Below, one piece after another: positions 23,017 through 30,527 of a stretch of 64,000 nt of DNA. Position numbers and translations under genes: made by a program. Within the stretch, counting starts at the first letter, position 1; every line of letters begins with the position of its first letter. Source of the DNA: Elusimicrobiota bacterium (GTDB lineage: Bacteria > Elusimicrobiota > Elusimicrobia > UBA1565 > UBA9628); contig JACRDP010000028.1 in the NCBI GenBank assembly GCA_016212855.1, positions 1 through 64,000 on the forward strand. The letters run 5' to 3'. The notes under the pieces are model-generated. The model was not told the origin of the DNA and made no database searches. It worked only from the letters and a program-made list of their open reading frames with translations.

Positions 23017-23071
23017 TCTATCTAGATAGACTTTTACTAGCACCGGGACGAGTGATTGTCTATTTGGATAG
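23017..23071 (+). promoter_or_regulatory. Two palindromic operators 42 bp apart upstream of XRE gene
   Basis: TCTATCTAGATAGA (23017-23030, perfect) and CTATTTGGATAG (23060-23071, one changed pair) share the half-site CTAT. Their centres are 42 bp apart, about four helical turns, so two dimers would bind the same face of the DNA. Confidence 0.7.
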
Positions 23072-23085
23072 ATCAAGGGGGGAGC

Positions 23086-23421
23086 ATGACGGAAGAGGAA
23101 AATACGCTGTCAAACGAAGCTCCGGATGAGGTCATAGAACGGCTGTTGCGTTCCCGCGGAGCGCCGATCGACGCTCAGGGATTTTGGTCTCCGGAGGGCG
23201 CGCTCGACTGGCCCGCGCGAATCCTGCTGAGACGTTTGCGGCTCATGCGAGGATGGACTCAAAAGGGATTGGCAGAGCGAGCTGGCATGGCGCAGTCCCA
23301 TGTCGCCAAATCCGAGGCGGGTCAGGATATTCGTCTCAGGACGTTGGAGAAGCTCGTTGCGGCGTTGGGCTGCCGACTATCCTTGCGCGTCCGGCCTATT
23401 GTGCCGTTCGAGGTCAGGTAG
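23086..23421 (+). CDS. XRE-family helix-turn-helix regulator (antitoxin-like)
   Basis: This 111-residue protein has an acidic N-terminus, then an HTH_3 domain near residues 45-100: LLRRLRLMRGWTQKGLAERAGMAQSHVAKSEAGQDIRLRTLEKLVAALG. The architecture resembles solitary HigA/HipB-type antitoxins, but no toxin gene lies on either side. GGGGGGAG precedes the ATG, so it is translated from a leader. The two operators at 23017 and 23060 suggest autoregulation. Its end overlaps the convergent nucleotidyltransferase gene by eight bases. Confidence 0.8.
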   Translation: MTEEENTLSNEAPDEVIERLLRSRGAPIDAQGFWSPEGALDWPARILLRRLRLMRGWTQKGLAERAGMAQSHVAKSEAGQDIRLRTLEKLVAALGCRLSLRVRPIVPFEVR

Positions 23422-24145
23422 GGCGGGACGCCCACGCCTCGGCCGCCGCCAGCTTCTGCGCGTCGCCGATGTCGTACCACTCCCAGGCGTCCCCGCGGAA
23501 TCCGTGGATATCAGCCCCGGCGGCCGCGAGCCGCAGATACGTCTTGGTGATCGAGAAGACGCCGCTCTCGGTGATCTTGTCGAGAAGCTCGGGCGAGATT
23601 GCGTGGATGCCGTCGAAGGGAAGCCGCCGGGCGTCGGGAACCGGGCCCTTGGCCCAGGTGACGTTGCCCTCGCCGCGATCGTGGCCGGCGAAGCGGCCTT
23701 TCGCGTCGAAGAGGTAGGCCCGGCCGCTCTCGCGCTCGCGCACGGACAAGGTCGCCAGCGCGCCGGTGTCCTTGTGGGCCTTGAGCAGGGCCTTGAGATC
23801 GAGATCGGTGAGCACGTCCGCGTTGTGGACGAAGAACGGCTCCCGGCCTTTGAGCAAAGCCGACGCCTTTTTGATCGCGCCTCCGGTGTCGAGCAGCAGA
23901 TCGTCCTCGCGCGAGACCGAGATCGGGATGACGAGGCGTTTGGACAGACCCGCGCAGAAGTCGGCGATTTGGCGCGGGAGGTGATGCGCGTTGACGACGA
24001 TGGATTTAACGCCCGCGGCCTTCAGCCGGACCGCCGTGCGTTCGAGCATGGGCACGCCGCCGACCGGGATGAGCGCCTTGGGCGTCGTGTCGGTCAGAGG
24101 CTTGAGGCGCGAGCCGACGCCGGCGGCGAGGATCAGCGCCTTCAT
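23414..24145 (-). CDS. NDP-sugar nucleotidyltransferase, MurU-like
   Basis: This 243-residue enzyme starts MKALILAAGVGSRLKPLTDTTPKALIPVGG, the full nucleotide-binding signature (G-x-G-x-R and PK) of sugar-1-phosphate nucleotidylyltransferases. VHNADVLTDLD gives the metal-binding Asp. In MurU this chemistry turns MurNAc-1-phosphate into UDP-MurNAc, recycling peptidoglycan while bypassing MurA. Assignment to MurU rather than a mannose or glucose enzyme rests on the upstream AmgK-like kinase, which overlaps it by four bases. Confidence 0.8.
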   Translation of the reverse strand: MKALILAAGVGSRLKPLTDTTPKALIPVGGVPMLERTAVRLKAAGVKSIVVNAHHLPRQIADFCAGLSKRLVIPISVSREDDLLLDTGGAIKKASALLKGREPFFVHNADVLTDLDLKALLKAHKDTGALATLSVRERESGRAYLFDAKGRFAGHDRGEGNVTWAKGPVPDARRLPFDGIHAISPELLDKITESGVFSITKTYLRLAAAGADIHGFRGDAWEWYDIGDAQKLAAAEAWASRPT

Positions 24146-25572
24146 GCCTTCGGCCAGCTCTTCGTCTCGCGGTGCGCGACCACGGCGGACACGCCCTGGT
24201 CGCGCAGATGCTTGGCCAGGCGCTCGGCCAGGTACACCGAGCGGTGCTGGCCGCCGGTGCAGCCGAAGGCGACGAACAGGTCGGTGAAGTTGCGGCGGCC
24301 GTAATCCTCGACGGTCTGGTCGACCAAGGAGAACGCGGAGCGCGCCCAGCGGTCGACGGCGTCTTCCTTTGATAGAAAGGCGACGACCGGGGCATCCAAC
24401 CCGGACGAAGCTTTGAATTCGACCAATCGGCCCGGATTCGGCAAACAACGGCAATCGAACACGAAGCCGCCGCCGTGTCCTGAATCGTCCTTGGGCATGC
24501 CTTTCTTGTAGGAGAAGCTCTGGATGCGCACGGTGAGCTTGAGCTTGGCCGACCCGAACTGGCGCAGGGCGGAGGAGCCGACGAGGCGCTTGAATACGCC
24601 CATCAGCTCCGGAACCTCGACCGGCAAGCCGGAGGTCAGCAGGACATGTTCGATGTTGCGGATCGCGTAGGGAATGCTTTGGAGGAACAGCGGCTTCTTT
24701 TCGTGGAAGCCGCGCAGGCCGTAGGCGCCCATGGCCTGCATGATGCGGATCAGGACGAAGCCGGGGAAGTATTTTTTGAACTCGCGCTTATCGATCTTGG
24801 CATGCTTGGACGCTTCGGCTATGTAGAGATCCAAGAGCTCGTCTCTGAGTTCGAAAGGCACGTCGGCCTTCGCGTCGTATAAAAGAGACGCTATGTCGTA
24901 CTGCAAGGCGCCGCGGCGGGCGCCCTGGTAGTCGATGAAGTACGGCTTGCCGTCGCGCAACATGACGTTGCGCGATTGAAAATCGCGCAGGAGCAGGTGC
25001 TTGCGCTCGGCGGCGAGCAGATAGCCGGCGAAGACCTGGAAGTCCTCCTCGAGCCGTTCTTCGTGGAAGGGAATGCCGCCCAAGGTCAGGAAGTAATATT
25101 TGAAGTAATTCAGGTCCCACAGCATCGACCGCCTGTCGAAGCTCTTGCGGGGATAGCACCACTTGTCGTCGGCGGTCTTGCCGGCGACGATCTGGATCTT
25201 GGGGAGCCAGCGCACGACGTCTTGGTAAGAAGCGACGACGTCGCGAGGAAACCCGGCGGCGGTGCGCTTCTTGCTCAGGAACTGGAACAGAGCCAGGTCG
25301 CCCAGATCCTCTTCGAGATAGGCCGAACAGTTCGCGTTCTCGCCGTAAAATTCCGGCACCGGAATTCCGTTTTTGTGAAAGTGCTTGGAAAAGTCGATTA
25401 ACGCGCGATTTTCCTTCAAATCGTCGTTGAGCACGCCGATGGCCGTGCGGCCGGCCCCGCTCAGCCGGTAGATGCGGCGGTTGGAGCCCTCGGCCCGGAC
25501 CGGGACGAGGGAGGCGGACTCGCCGAACTTTGCGCGGAACAGGTCTTTCAGGGCGTCGAGCGGGTCGGACAC
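24142..25572 (-). CDS. AmgK-like sugar phosphotransferase fused to RapZ C-terminal domain
   Basis: This is a 476-residue fusion. Residues 1-330 are an aminoglycoside-phosphotransferase-fold kinase with LLLRDFQSRNVMLRDGKPYFIDYQGARRG, the catalytic loop and metal motif seen in AmgK (anomeric MurNAc/GlcNAc kinase). Residues about 345-476 match the RapZ C-terminal domain (FVFDCRCLPNPGR, FVAFGCTGGQHRSVYLAERLAKHL), which in Enterobacteria senses glucosamine-6-phosphate. The fusion suggests that cell-wall sugar recycling is sensed or gated by a sugar-phosphate pocket on the kinase itself. Leaderless GTG: GTGTCA, 17 bp, TAATAT, six bases. Confidence 0.85.
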   Translation of the reverse strand: MSDPLDALKDLFRAKFGESASLVPVRAEGSNRRIYRLSGAGRTAIGVLNDDLKENRALIDFSKHFHKNGIPVPEFYGENANCSAYLEEDLGDLALFQFLSKKRTAAGFPRDVVASYQDVVRWLPKIQIVAGKTADDKWCYPRKSFDRRSMLWDLNYFKYYFLTLGGIPFHEERLEEDFQVFAGYLLAAERKHLLLRDFQSRNVMLRDGKPYFIDYQGARRGALQYDIASLLYDAKADVPFELRDELLDLYIAEASKHAKIDKREFKKYFPGFVLIRIMQAMGAYGLRGFHEKKPLFLQSIPYAIRNIEHVLLTSGLPVEVPELMGVFKRLVGSSALRQFGSAKLKLTVRIQSFSYKKGMPKDDSGHGGGFVFDCRCLPNPGRLVEFKASSGLDAPVVAFLSKEDAVDRWARSAFSLVDQTVEDYGRRNFTDLFVAFGCTGGQHRSVYLAERLAKHLRDQGVSAVVAHRETKSWPKA

Positions 25573-25578
25573 GGGCCA

Positions 25579-25629
25579 ATATTAGCGTTTTCGGCGTCTA
25601 TTGACACCCCAAGTCTTCGGGCCTATACT
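25579..25629. promoter_or_regulatory. Divergent promoters sharing one -35 element
   Basis: On the plus strand, TTGACA (25601-25606), 17 bp, TATACT (25624-25629). On the minus strand, GTGTCA (25602-25607), 17 bp, TAATAT (25579-25584), six bases to GTG 25572. The two -35 hexamers overlap by five bases, so the polymerases should compete. Confidence 0.75.
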
Positions 25630-25657
25630 GTCGCTCGGACGTCACGGAGGAACTCCC

Positions 25658-26797
25658 ATGCGCGCCCTCGTCCTCGCCGCCCTGTCTTTGTTCGTCTCAT
25701 CCGGCGCTTTCGCTCAGAAGCGCGGCGACATTCAGCGCGAGCTCGTCGTCTCCCACAACGTCGCCGGCGTCCAGGACAAGGATCTCTTGGACGGCGCGAA
25801 AGTGTTCGACATGCTGATCAAGAATTCCCGGTTCAAAGACCTGGACGAGAACCGCAAGAAGCTCGTTCGCGAGCTGGCCGACCGCTACGTCGCGGCGGTG
25901 CGCGCGGCGGTGCAGAAGCGCCGGGACTCCGGCGCGGCGGGGAAGAAGGACATGCGCATCTTCAGCCTGACCGTCGAGTGGGTCACCGGCCCTTCCGAAG
26001 CCGAGATCAACCGCGTCGTCGGCGTCGCCGGAGCGCTCGACCCGGGCACGCCCGACGTCGGCTTAGCCGAGCAGCAGTACACCCAGCTCCTGCAGTCGGA
26101 GCTCGCGAAGATCGGGCTCGGGGGGCTCACGCGCATCGGCCCGGTCGAGACGATCACGCCGGAAAGCGCCAAGCTGGTGTCGGCGGGGAGCGTAAAACTC
26201 GTTCAAGACGAGAAAACCATGGACATCGACGTCGGCTTCGAGCCCGATACGGCCGTCTTGCGCCCCGGCATGGAGCAGAAGCTCGCGGCCGCCTTCAGGC
26301 AGCAGGCCGCGAAGCCCGGCGCGGGCGTCACTCATGCCGACGTCGAAGCGTCCTGCGCCCTGTACAAGCTCGGCGCCACGACCGACAAGAATCATTTCCA
26401 GGATTTGGCCAAGGCCCGCGCGAAGGTCCTCGTCGGCCTGCTGAAGTCGTCGTTCGGCGACCAGATCACGGACGATAAGCTCAGCGTCTCGATCGCCGAC
26501 GGCAACCCGAACTATCCCGGCACCAGCGGCCCCTCGCCGCAGGATATCCTCGCCGGCTGCAAGGGGCTGAAGGGGACCGGGGCCGGGGGCTTGCCGAAGG
26601 GCTTCAGCTGCTCGCCGACGCCGCACTGGGAGAAGGGGGCGGAGAACGCGTTTTATTCCCAATACCGTTATTCGCGCGCGCGCCTGACGACTTATCACAC
26701 GGAAACCACCGAGCCCAAGTACGAGATGATCCCGGGCCAGTCGCGCGCGCTCGTCGTCGCGCTCGGGAACATGCACTACTACAACTACAAGAAATAG
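25658..26797 (+). CDS. Secreted protein with possible OmpA-like region
   Basis: This encodes 379 residues with a signal peptide (LVLAALSLFVSSGAFAQ). A central region (MDIDVGFEPDTAVLRPGMEQKLAAAF ... KARAKVLVGLLKSSFG) resembles the strand-helix pattern of OmpA-like peptidoglycan-binding domains, but the canonical ligand residues are not clear. Cysteines near ASCALYKLG, LAGCKGL and FSCSPT may form disulfides. It has a perfect TTGACA-17-TATACT promoter and an ACGGAGGAA ribosome site, so it is probably strongly expressed from a leadered mRNA. Confidence 0.55.
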   Translation: MRALVLAALSLFVSSGAFAQKRGDIQRELVVSHNVAGVQDKDLLDGAKVFDMLIKNSRFKDLDENRKKLVRELADRYVAAVRAAVQKRRDSGAAGKKDMRIFSLTVEWVTGPSEAEINRVVGVAGALDPGTPDVGLAEQQYTQLLQSELAKIGLGGLTRIGPVETITPESAKLVSAGSVKLVQDEKTMDIDVGFEPDTAVLRPGMEQKLAAAFRQQAAKPGAGVTHADVEASCALYKLGATTDKNHFQDLAKARAKVLVGLLKSSFGDQITDDKLSVSIADGNPNYPGTSGPSPQDILAGCKGLKGTGAGGLPKGFSCSPTPHWEKGAENAFYSQYRYSRARLTTYHTETTEPKYEMIPGQSRALVVALGNMHYYNYKK

Positions 26798-26880
26798 GGA
26801 CCCGCTCGCCCTGGACGGCCCCCCCGGCGATCGTCTATGATCGGGGCTCGGTCGCTTCCCGCGGCCCCGGAGGAGCATTC

Positions 26881-27267
26881 ATGAAGATGATTTTAGCCGC
26901 GACCGTCGTCCTCGCCGCCGCCCTCGCCTACGCCGCCGAGACCAAGGCGCCCGCCGCTCCCGCGCCGTTCGCCGGCCGCGAGTTCAAGTCGGTCAACATC
27001 GAGGTCAAGGGCAACAAAATCTGGACTCCCTCGACCTTCATCGTCAAGAAGGGCGAGAAGGTCCGCATCACCTTGATCAACACCGCGCCCTCGGGCGTCC
27101 ACGCCTTCGAGATCGACGGCTATCCGTCGACGAAGGCCTCCGTGGACAACAAGGACGGCGACAACACCAAGGTCGTCGAGTTCACCGCCGACAAGGCGGG
27201 CCTGTTCCGGGTGTTCTGCCCGATCCACGCCGGGCACGTCGGCGGCCAACTGCTCGTTCTGGAATAA
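26881..27267 (+). CDS. Periplasmic cupredoxin
   Basis: This 128-residue protein has a signal peptide (LAATVVLAAALAYAAE) and a plastocyanin-like fold. Likely copper ligands are H74 (GVHAFEI), C113, H116 and possibly H119 (FCPIHAGHVGG). The usual Met after the second His is absent, as in red-copper or CuA-like sites, so spectroscopy should differ from a blue copper protein. It is followed directly by a CDF metal exporter, suggesting metal handling. Promoter TGGACG-18-TATGAT with a GGAGGAG ribosome site. Confidence 0.85.
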   Translation: MKMILAATVVLAAALAYAAETKAPAAPAPFAGREFKSVNIEVKGNKIWTPSTFIVKKGEKVRITLINTAPSGVHAFEIDGYPSTKASVDNKDGDNTKVVEFTADKAGLFRVFCPIHAGHVGGQLLVLE

Positions 27268-28275
27268 ATGGCGAACACGGATCCCGCCCAGCGAGAGCGC
27301 GTCCGCGCGATCAGCGTCTCGTTAGCGGGCGGGACCGTGATCCTCGGCCTGAAGGCCGCCGCGTATTACCTGACGGGCTCCATGGCGCTGCAGTCGGACG
27401 CCCTCGAGAGCATCGTCAACGTCGTGGCCGCGGCCTTCGGCCTGGGCGCGGTGATCTTCGCGGGACAGCCGGCCGACAAGGACCATCCTTACGGCCACGG
27501 CAAGATGGAGTATTTCGCCGCGGCCTTCGAGGGCGGGCTCATCTCGCTGGCCGCCCTCATCATCTTTTACGAGTCGACGATGGCGCTGATCCGGGGCGTC
27601 GAGCTGCGCGCGCTCGGTCTGGGCATGGCGCTGAACATCGGCGCCGGAGCCCTCAACGGCCTGCTCGGCTGGTACCTGCTCAGCACCGGGCGGCGGCTGA
27701 AGTCCAAGACGCTCGAGGCGGACGGCCATCACGTGCTCTCGGATTTTTACACGACGCTGGGCATCTTCGCCGGGCTTCTGCTCGTCTCCGCGACCGGCTG
27801 GAGCCGGCTCGATCCGTTCGTGGCGATGGCGGTCGGCGTCCTGCTCGGACGGACGGGCTTTCGTCTCGTGCGCGAGTCGGCGGCGGCGCTGCTCGACGAG
27901 GAGGACTCGCAGATCATCGACCCGCTCGTGGCGGGCCTCGACGGCCTGCTGAAGAGGGGCGTGTCCGAGACAGGCGTGATCACGGTGCACGGCCTGCGCG
28001 CCATGCGCTCGGGCCGCTACACGCACGTCGACATCCACCTCGTCGTGCCCGAGTACCTCCCGGTGTCCGAGGCGCACGACGATACCGAGCGCTTCGAGAA
28101 CAAGCTCATCGCGGCCGTGGGGCTCGAGGGCGAACTCCACGCCCATCTCGATCCGTGCCGCCGCAAGTACTGCGCGGTGTGCACGGATCACGACTGCCCG
28201 ATCCGCGCCGAGCCGTTGAAGGCGGCCGTGTCGTTGACCAAGGAAGAGGCGACCTTGGCCGAGCCGATCGAATAG
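27268..28275 (+). CDS. Cation diffusion facilitator (CDF) metal exporter
   Basis: This 335-residue protein has six spans. The metal site residues are in SDALES (span 2) and DGHHVLSD (span 5), and the family motif HPYGHGKMEY is present. The cytoplasmic C-terminal domain (HVDIHLVVPEY) carries an added Cys/His-rich tail, CRRKYCAVCTDHDCPIR, that could bind metal and sense its level. CDF proteins export Zn, Fe, Co, Mn or Cd using the proton gradient. The ATG directly follows the cupredoxin stop codon, so the two form an operon. Confidence 0.92.
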   Translation: MANTDPAQRERVRAISVSLAGGTVILGLKAAAYYLTGSMALQSDALESIVNVVAAAFGLGAVIFAGQPADKDHPYGHGKMEYFAAAFEGGLISLAALIIFYESTMALIRGVELRALGLGMALNIGAGALNGLLGWYLLSTGRRLKSKTLEADGHHVLSDFYTTLGIFAGLLLVSATGWSRLDPFVAMAVGVLLGRTGFRLVRESAAALLDEEDSQIIDPLVAGLDGLLKRGVSETGVITVHGLRAMRSGRYTHVDIHLVVPEYLPVSEAHDDTERFENKLIAAVGLEGELHAHLDPCRRKYCAVCTDHDCPIRAEPLKAAVSLTKEEATLAEPIE

Positions 28276-28339
28276 GGCCCACGCCCGCTTTCCCAAGGGG
28301 CCCTTTCGCGAATGCCGGGCCTCTGCTATAAATAGAATA

Positions 28340-29524
28340 GTGAACCCGTTCCTGCTCGCCGTGCTCTTGGCCGCTCCGCGCCCTGCCCTCGCCGCGTCGT
28401 CGGTTAAAGTCGAAGCCGTCTCGGTGGGCCCGGAGGGGACGGCGGCCGGCTCGTTGACCGCTCCGTCACCGACCGCGGCCGGCGGTCTCGCCGCGCCCGT
28501 CCTGGCGCCCTCACTCACCCCGGCGATCGCGGCCGTCGCCGCTCCGGCCGTGTCGGCCAAGGCCGCCGCTCCCGCTGCCCCTGCCGCTCCCGCTCCCGAT
28601 GTCCCGGTCGAAGCCGCGAAGGCGGCGGCCGGCGCACGCTTCGAAGGAGGCCTGTCCGCGGCGACGGCACCGGAAGGTCCCGCGAGCGCGGTGCAGGCGG
28701 CGGTCTCCCCGGCGCGTCCGTCCGGACTCGCCCGCTGGCGGCGCAAGGCAGCGAATCTCGTCACGGCCCCTCTCGGCTTGTTCCGCAGCCCGCGCAACGA
28801 CCGGAACTGGTCCGCCGACAACGCGGTGCTTCCGTACGCCGAGTTTTCCGGCGACAAGGTCGTCGTGCGCAACGTGCGCAACGCCTCCTACCGCAGCCCG
28901 AAGGACTACGACGTCAAGCTCGAGGACCGGACCTACGATCTCAAGGACGTGGAAAAGGCCCGGTTCATCGTCGAGCCCTTCGGCAAGACCGGGCTGATGG
29001 CGCACACCTTCCTGACCTTCGATTTTCGGGACGGCCGACACCTCTCCATATCGGTCGAGGTGCGCAAGGTCCAAGGCGAGTCGTACTCGCCCTGGAAGGG
29101 CTTGTTCAACAATTACGAGGTGACCTACGTCGTCGCCGACGAGGCCGACGCGATCGGCCTGCGCGTCAACCATCGCAAGAGCCAGGTCTACATGTATCCA
29201 GTGAAGGCCGGTCCCGCGAAGGTGCGGGAGCTGTTCACGGACATGCTCGTCCGCGCGACGGACCTGCGCGCCAAGCCCGAGTTCTACAACACGTTCACGA
29301 ACACCTGCCTGTCGAACATCCAGCGTCACCTCAACCGGATCGCCGACAGGAAGGTCCGCGCGCATATTGGGACCGTATTGCCCGGCCTCTCAGACCGCCT
29401 CGCCTACCGCCTCGGGCTCATCGACACCGCGCTTCCGTTCGCCGAGGCCCGAGAGCGGTTTCATATCAACGGCCGCGCGCCGAGCGAACGCGCTCCGGAC
29501 TTCTCGGAGAGCCTCCGCCGGTGA
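28340..29524 (+). CDS. Signal/Ala-Pro linker protein with DUF4105 (Lnb-like) domain
   Basis: This is a 394-residue protein. A signal peptide (FLLAVLLAAPRPALAAS) and an Ala/Pro/Val linker to about residue 130 lead into a DUF4105 domain: NWSADNAVLPYAEFSGDKVVV, AHTFLTFDFRDG, VQGESYSPWKGLF, and FYNTFTNTCLSNI with the conserved Cys. DUF4105 is the periplasmic domain of Lnb lipoprotein acyltransferases in Gram-positives; catalysis uses Cys and His. A role in lipoprotein or lipid remodelling is inferred. GTG start; TATAAA (28327-28332) lies seven bases upstream. The methyltransferase overlaps its stop. Confidence 0.78.
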   Translation: MNPFLLAVLLAAPRPALAASSVKVEAVSVGPEGTAAGSLTAPSPTAAGGLAAPVLAPSLTPAIAAVAAPAVSAKAAAPAAPAAPAPDVPVEAAKAAAGARFEGGLSAATAPEGPASAVQAAVSPARPSGLARWRRKAANLVTAPLGLFRSPRNDRNWSADNAVLPYAEFSGDKVVVRNVRNASYRSPKDYDVKLEDRTYDLKDVEKARFIVEPFGKTGLMAHTFLTFDFRDGRHLSISVEVRKVQGESYSPWKGLFNNYEVTYVVADEADAIGLRVNHRKSQVYMYPVKAGPAKVRELFTDMLVRATDLRAKPEFYNTFTNTCLSNIQRHLNRIADRKVRAHIGTVLPGLSDRLAYRLGLIDTALPFAEARERFHINGRAPSERAPDFSESLRR

Positions 29525-30153
29525 GCGAGCCCTGCCCGCTGTGCGCTGGCGCGGCGCGCGCGTTCCATCGTTCCGACCGCGAGTTCCTGCGTTGCGGGAC
29601 CTGTGCGCTGACCTTCGCGAGCGCGTCCTCACACCTGTCGGCCGAAGCCGAGCGCGCGCGCTACGAGACGCACCAGAACAGTCCCGCCGACGCGGGGTAC
29701 CGCGACTTTCTCGACAAACTTCTGGCGCCGCTGTCCGCGCGCCTGACTCCGGGCGCGAGCGGGCTCGACTTCGGCAGCGGGCCGGGGCCGACCGTTTCGG
29801 TGATGATGCGCGAGCGCGGATTCACGATGCGCGATTACGACCCGCATTTTTCGCCGGACGAGGCGCCATTGCGCGCGAAGTACGCTTTCGTGACCTGCAC
29901 CGAGGTCGCCGAGCATTTACGCCGGCCCGCCGAGGTCTTCAAGAGGCTCGACGGACTGCTCGTGCCGGGCGGTGCGCTCGGCGTGCTGACCGGAGTGCTC
30001 GAGGACGACGCGGCCTTCCCGGCGTGGTGGTATCACCGCGATCCGACCCATATCGCGTTTTATCGTCCCGAGACCATGGCCTGGCTCGCGAAGCGCTTCG
30101 GCTGGACGCTCGAGCGCCCCTCCCGGGACGCGGCGCTGTTCTTCAAGCTATAA
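29521..30153 (+). CDS. Class I SAM-dependent methyltransferase with N-terminal zinc ribbon
   Basis: This 210-residue protein starts with CPLC ... CGTC, a zinc ribbon, then a Rossmann methyltransferase domain with SGLDFGSGPGPTVSVM as motif I, and TCTEVAEHL and PGGALGVLTG as later motifs. This combination is common among enzymes acting on sugar or polyketide intermediates and on small proteins; the substrate is unknown. The GTG overlaps the stop of the DUF4105 gene. The promoter of the next gene lies inside its 3' end. Confidence 0.82.
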   Translation: MSEPCPLCAGAARAFHRSDREFLRCGTCALTFASASSHLSAEAERARYETHQNSPADAGYRDFLDKLLAPLSARLTPGASGLDFGSGPGPTVSVMMRERGFTMRDYDPHFSPDEAPLRAKYAFVTCTEVAEHLRRPAEVFKRLDGLLVPGGALGVLTGVLEDDAAFPAWWYHRDPTHIAFYRPETMAWLAKRFGWTLERPSRDAALFFKL

Positions 30154-30160
30154 TGGCGGC

Positions 30161-30520
30161 ATGAATCCCATCGCGTTCGTCGCCACGGGCCTGCTCGTGG
30201 GCGTGTTCAGCGGGATGGTCGGCGTCGGCGGCGGCATCATCCTCGTGCCGATTCTCGTCCTGTTCTTCGGCTTCTCCCAGCATATGGCGCAAGGAACGAG
30301 CACGGCGATGCTTCTGCCGCCCATCGGCATCCTCGCGGCCTGGACGTACTACAAAAACGGGATGGTGGACGTGCGCGCCGCCGCCCTGTTGTGCGCGGGC
30401 TTCGTCCTCGGCGGGTTGTTCGGCGCGAAGCTCGCGATCATCCTGCCGAAGGAAGTCCTGCGCCGCGCCTTCGGCGTCGTCCTGCTCGGCATCTCCCTTA
30501 AACTGATCGTCTCCAAGTGA
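30161..30520 (+). CDS. TauE/SafE (TSUP) family half-size permease
   Basis: This 119-residue protein has four spans with the family signature GVFSGMVGVGGGIILVPIL near the N-terminus and a second region LPKEVLRRAFGVVLLGISLKL. Most TSUP proteins have eight spans formed from two such halves, so this one would work as a dimer. The family moves sulfite, sulfonates or other organic anions. A consensus TATAAT (30149-30154) ends six bases before the ATG, making it a clear leaderless start. Confidence 0.82.
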   Translation: MNPIAFVATGLLVGVFSGMVGVGGGIILVPILVLFFGFSQHMAQGTSTAMLLPPIGILAAWTYYKNGMVDVRAAALLCAGFVLGGLFGAKLAIILPKEVLRRAFGVVLLGISLKLIVSK

Positions 30521-30527
30521 GCCCACG

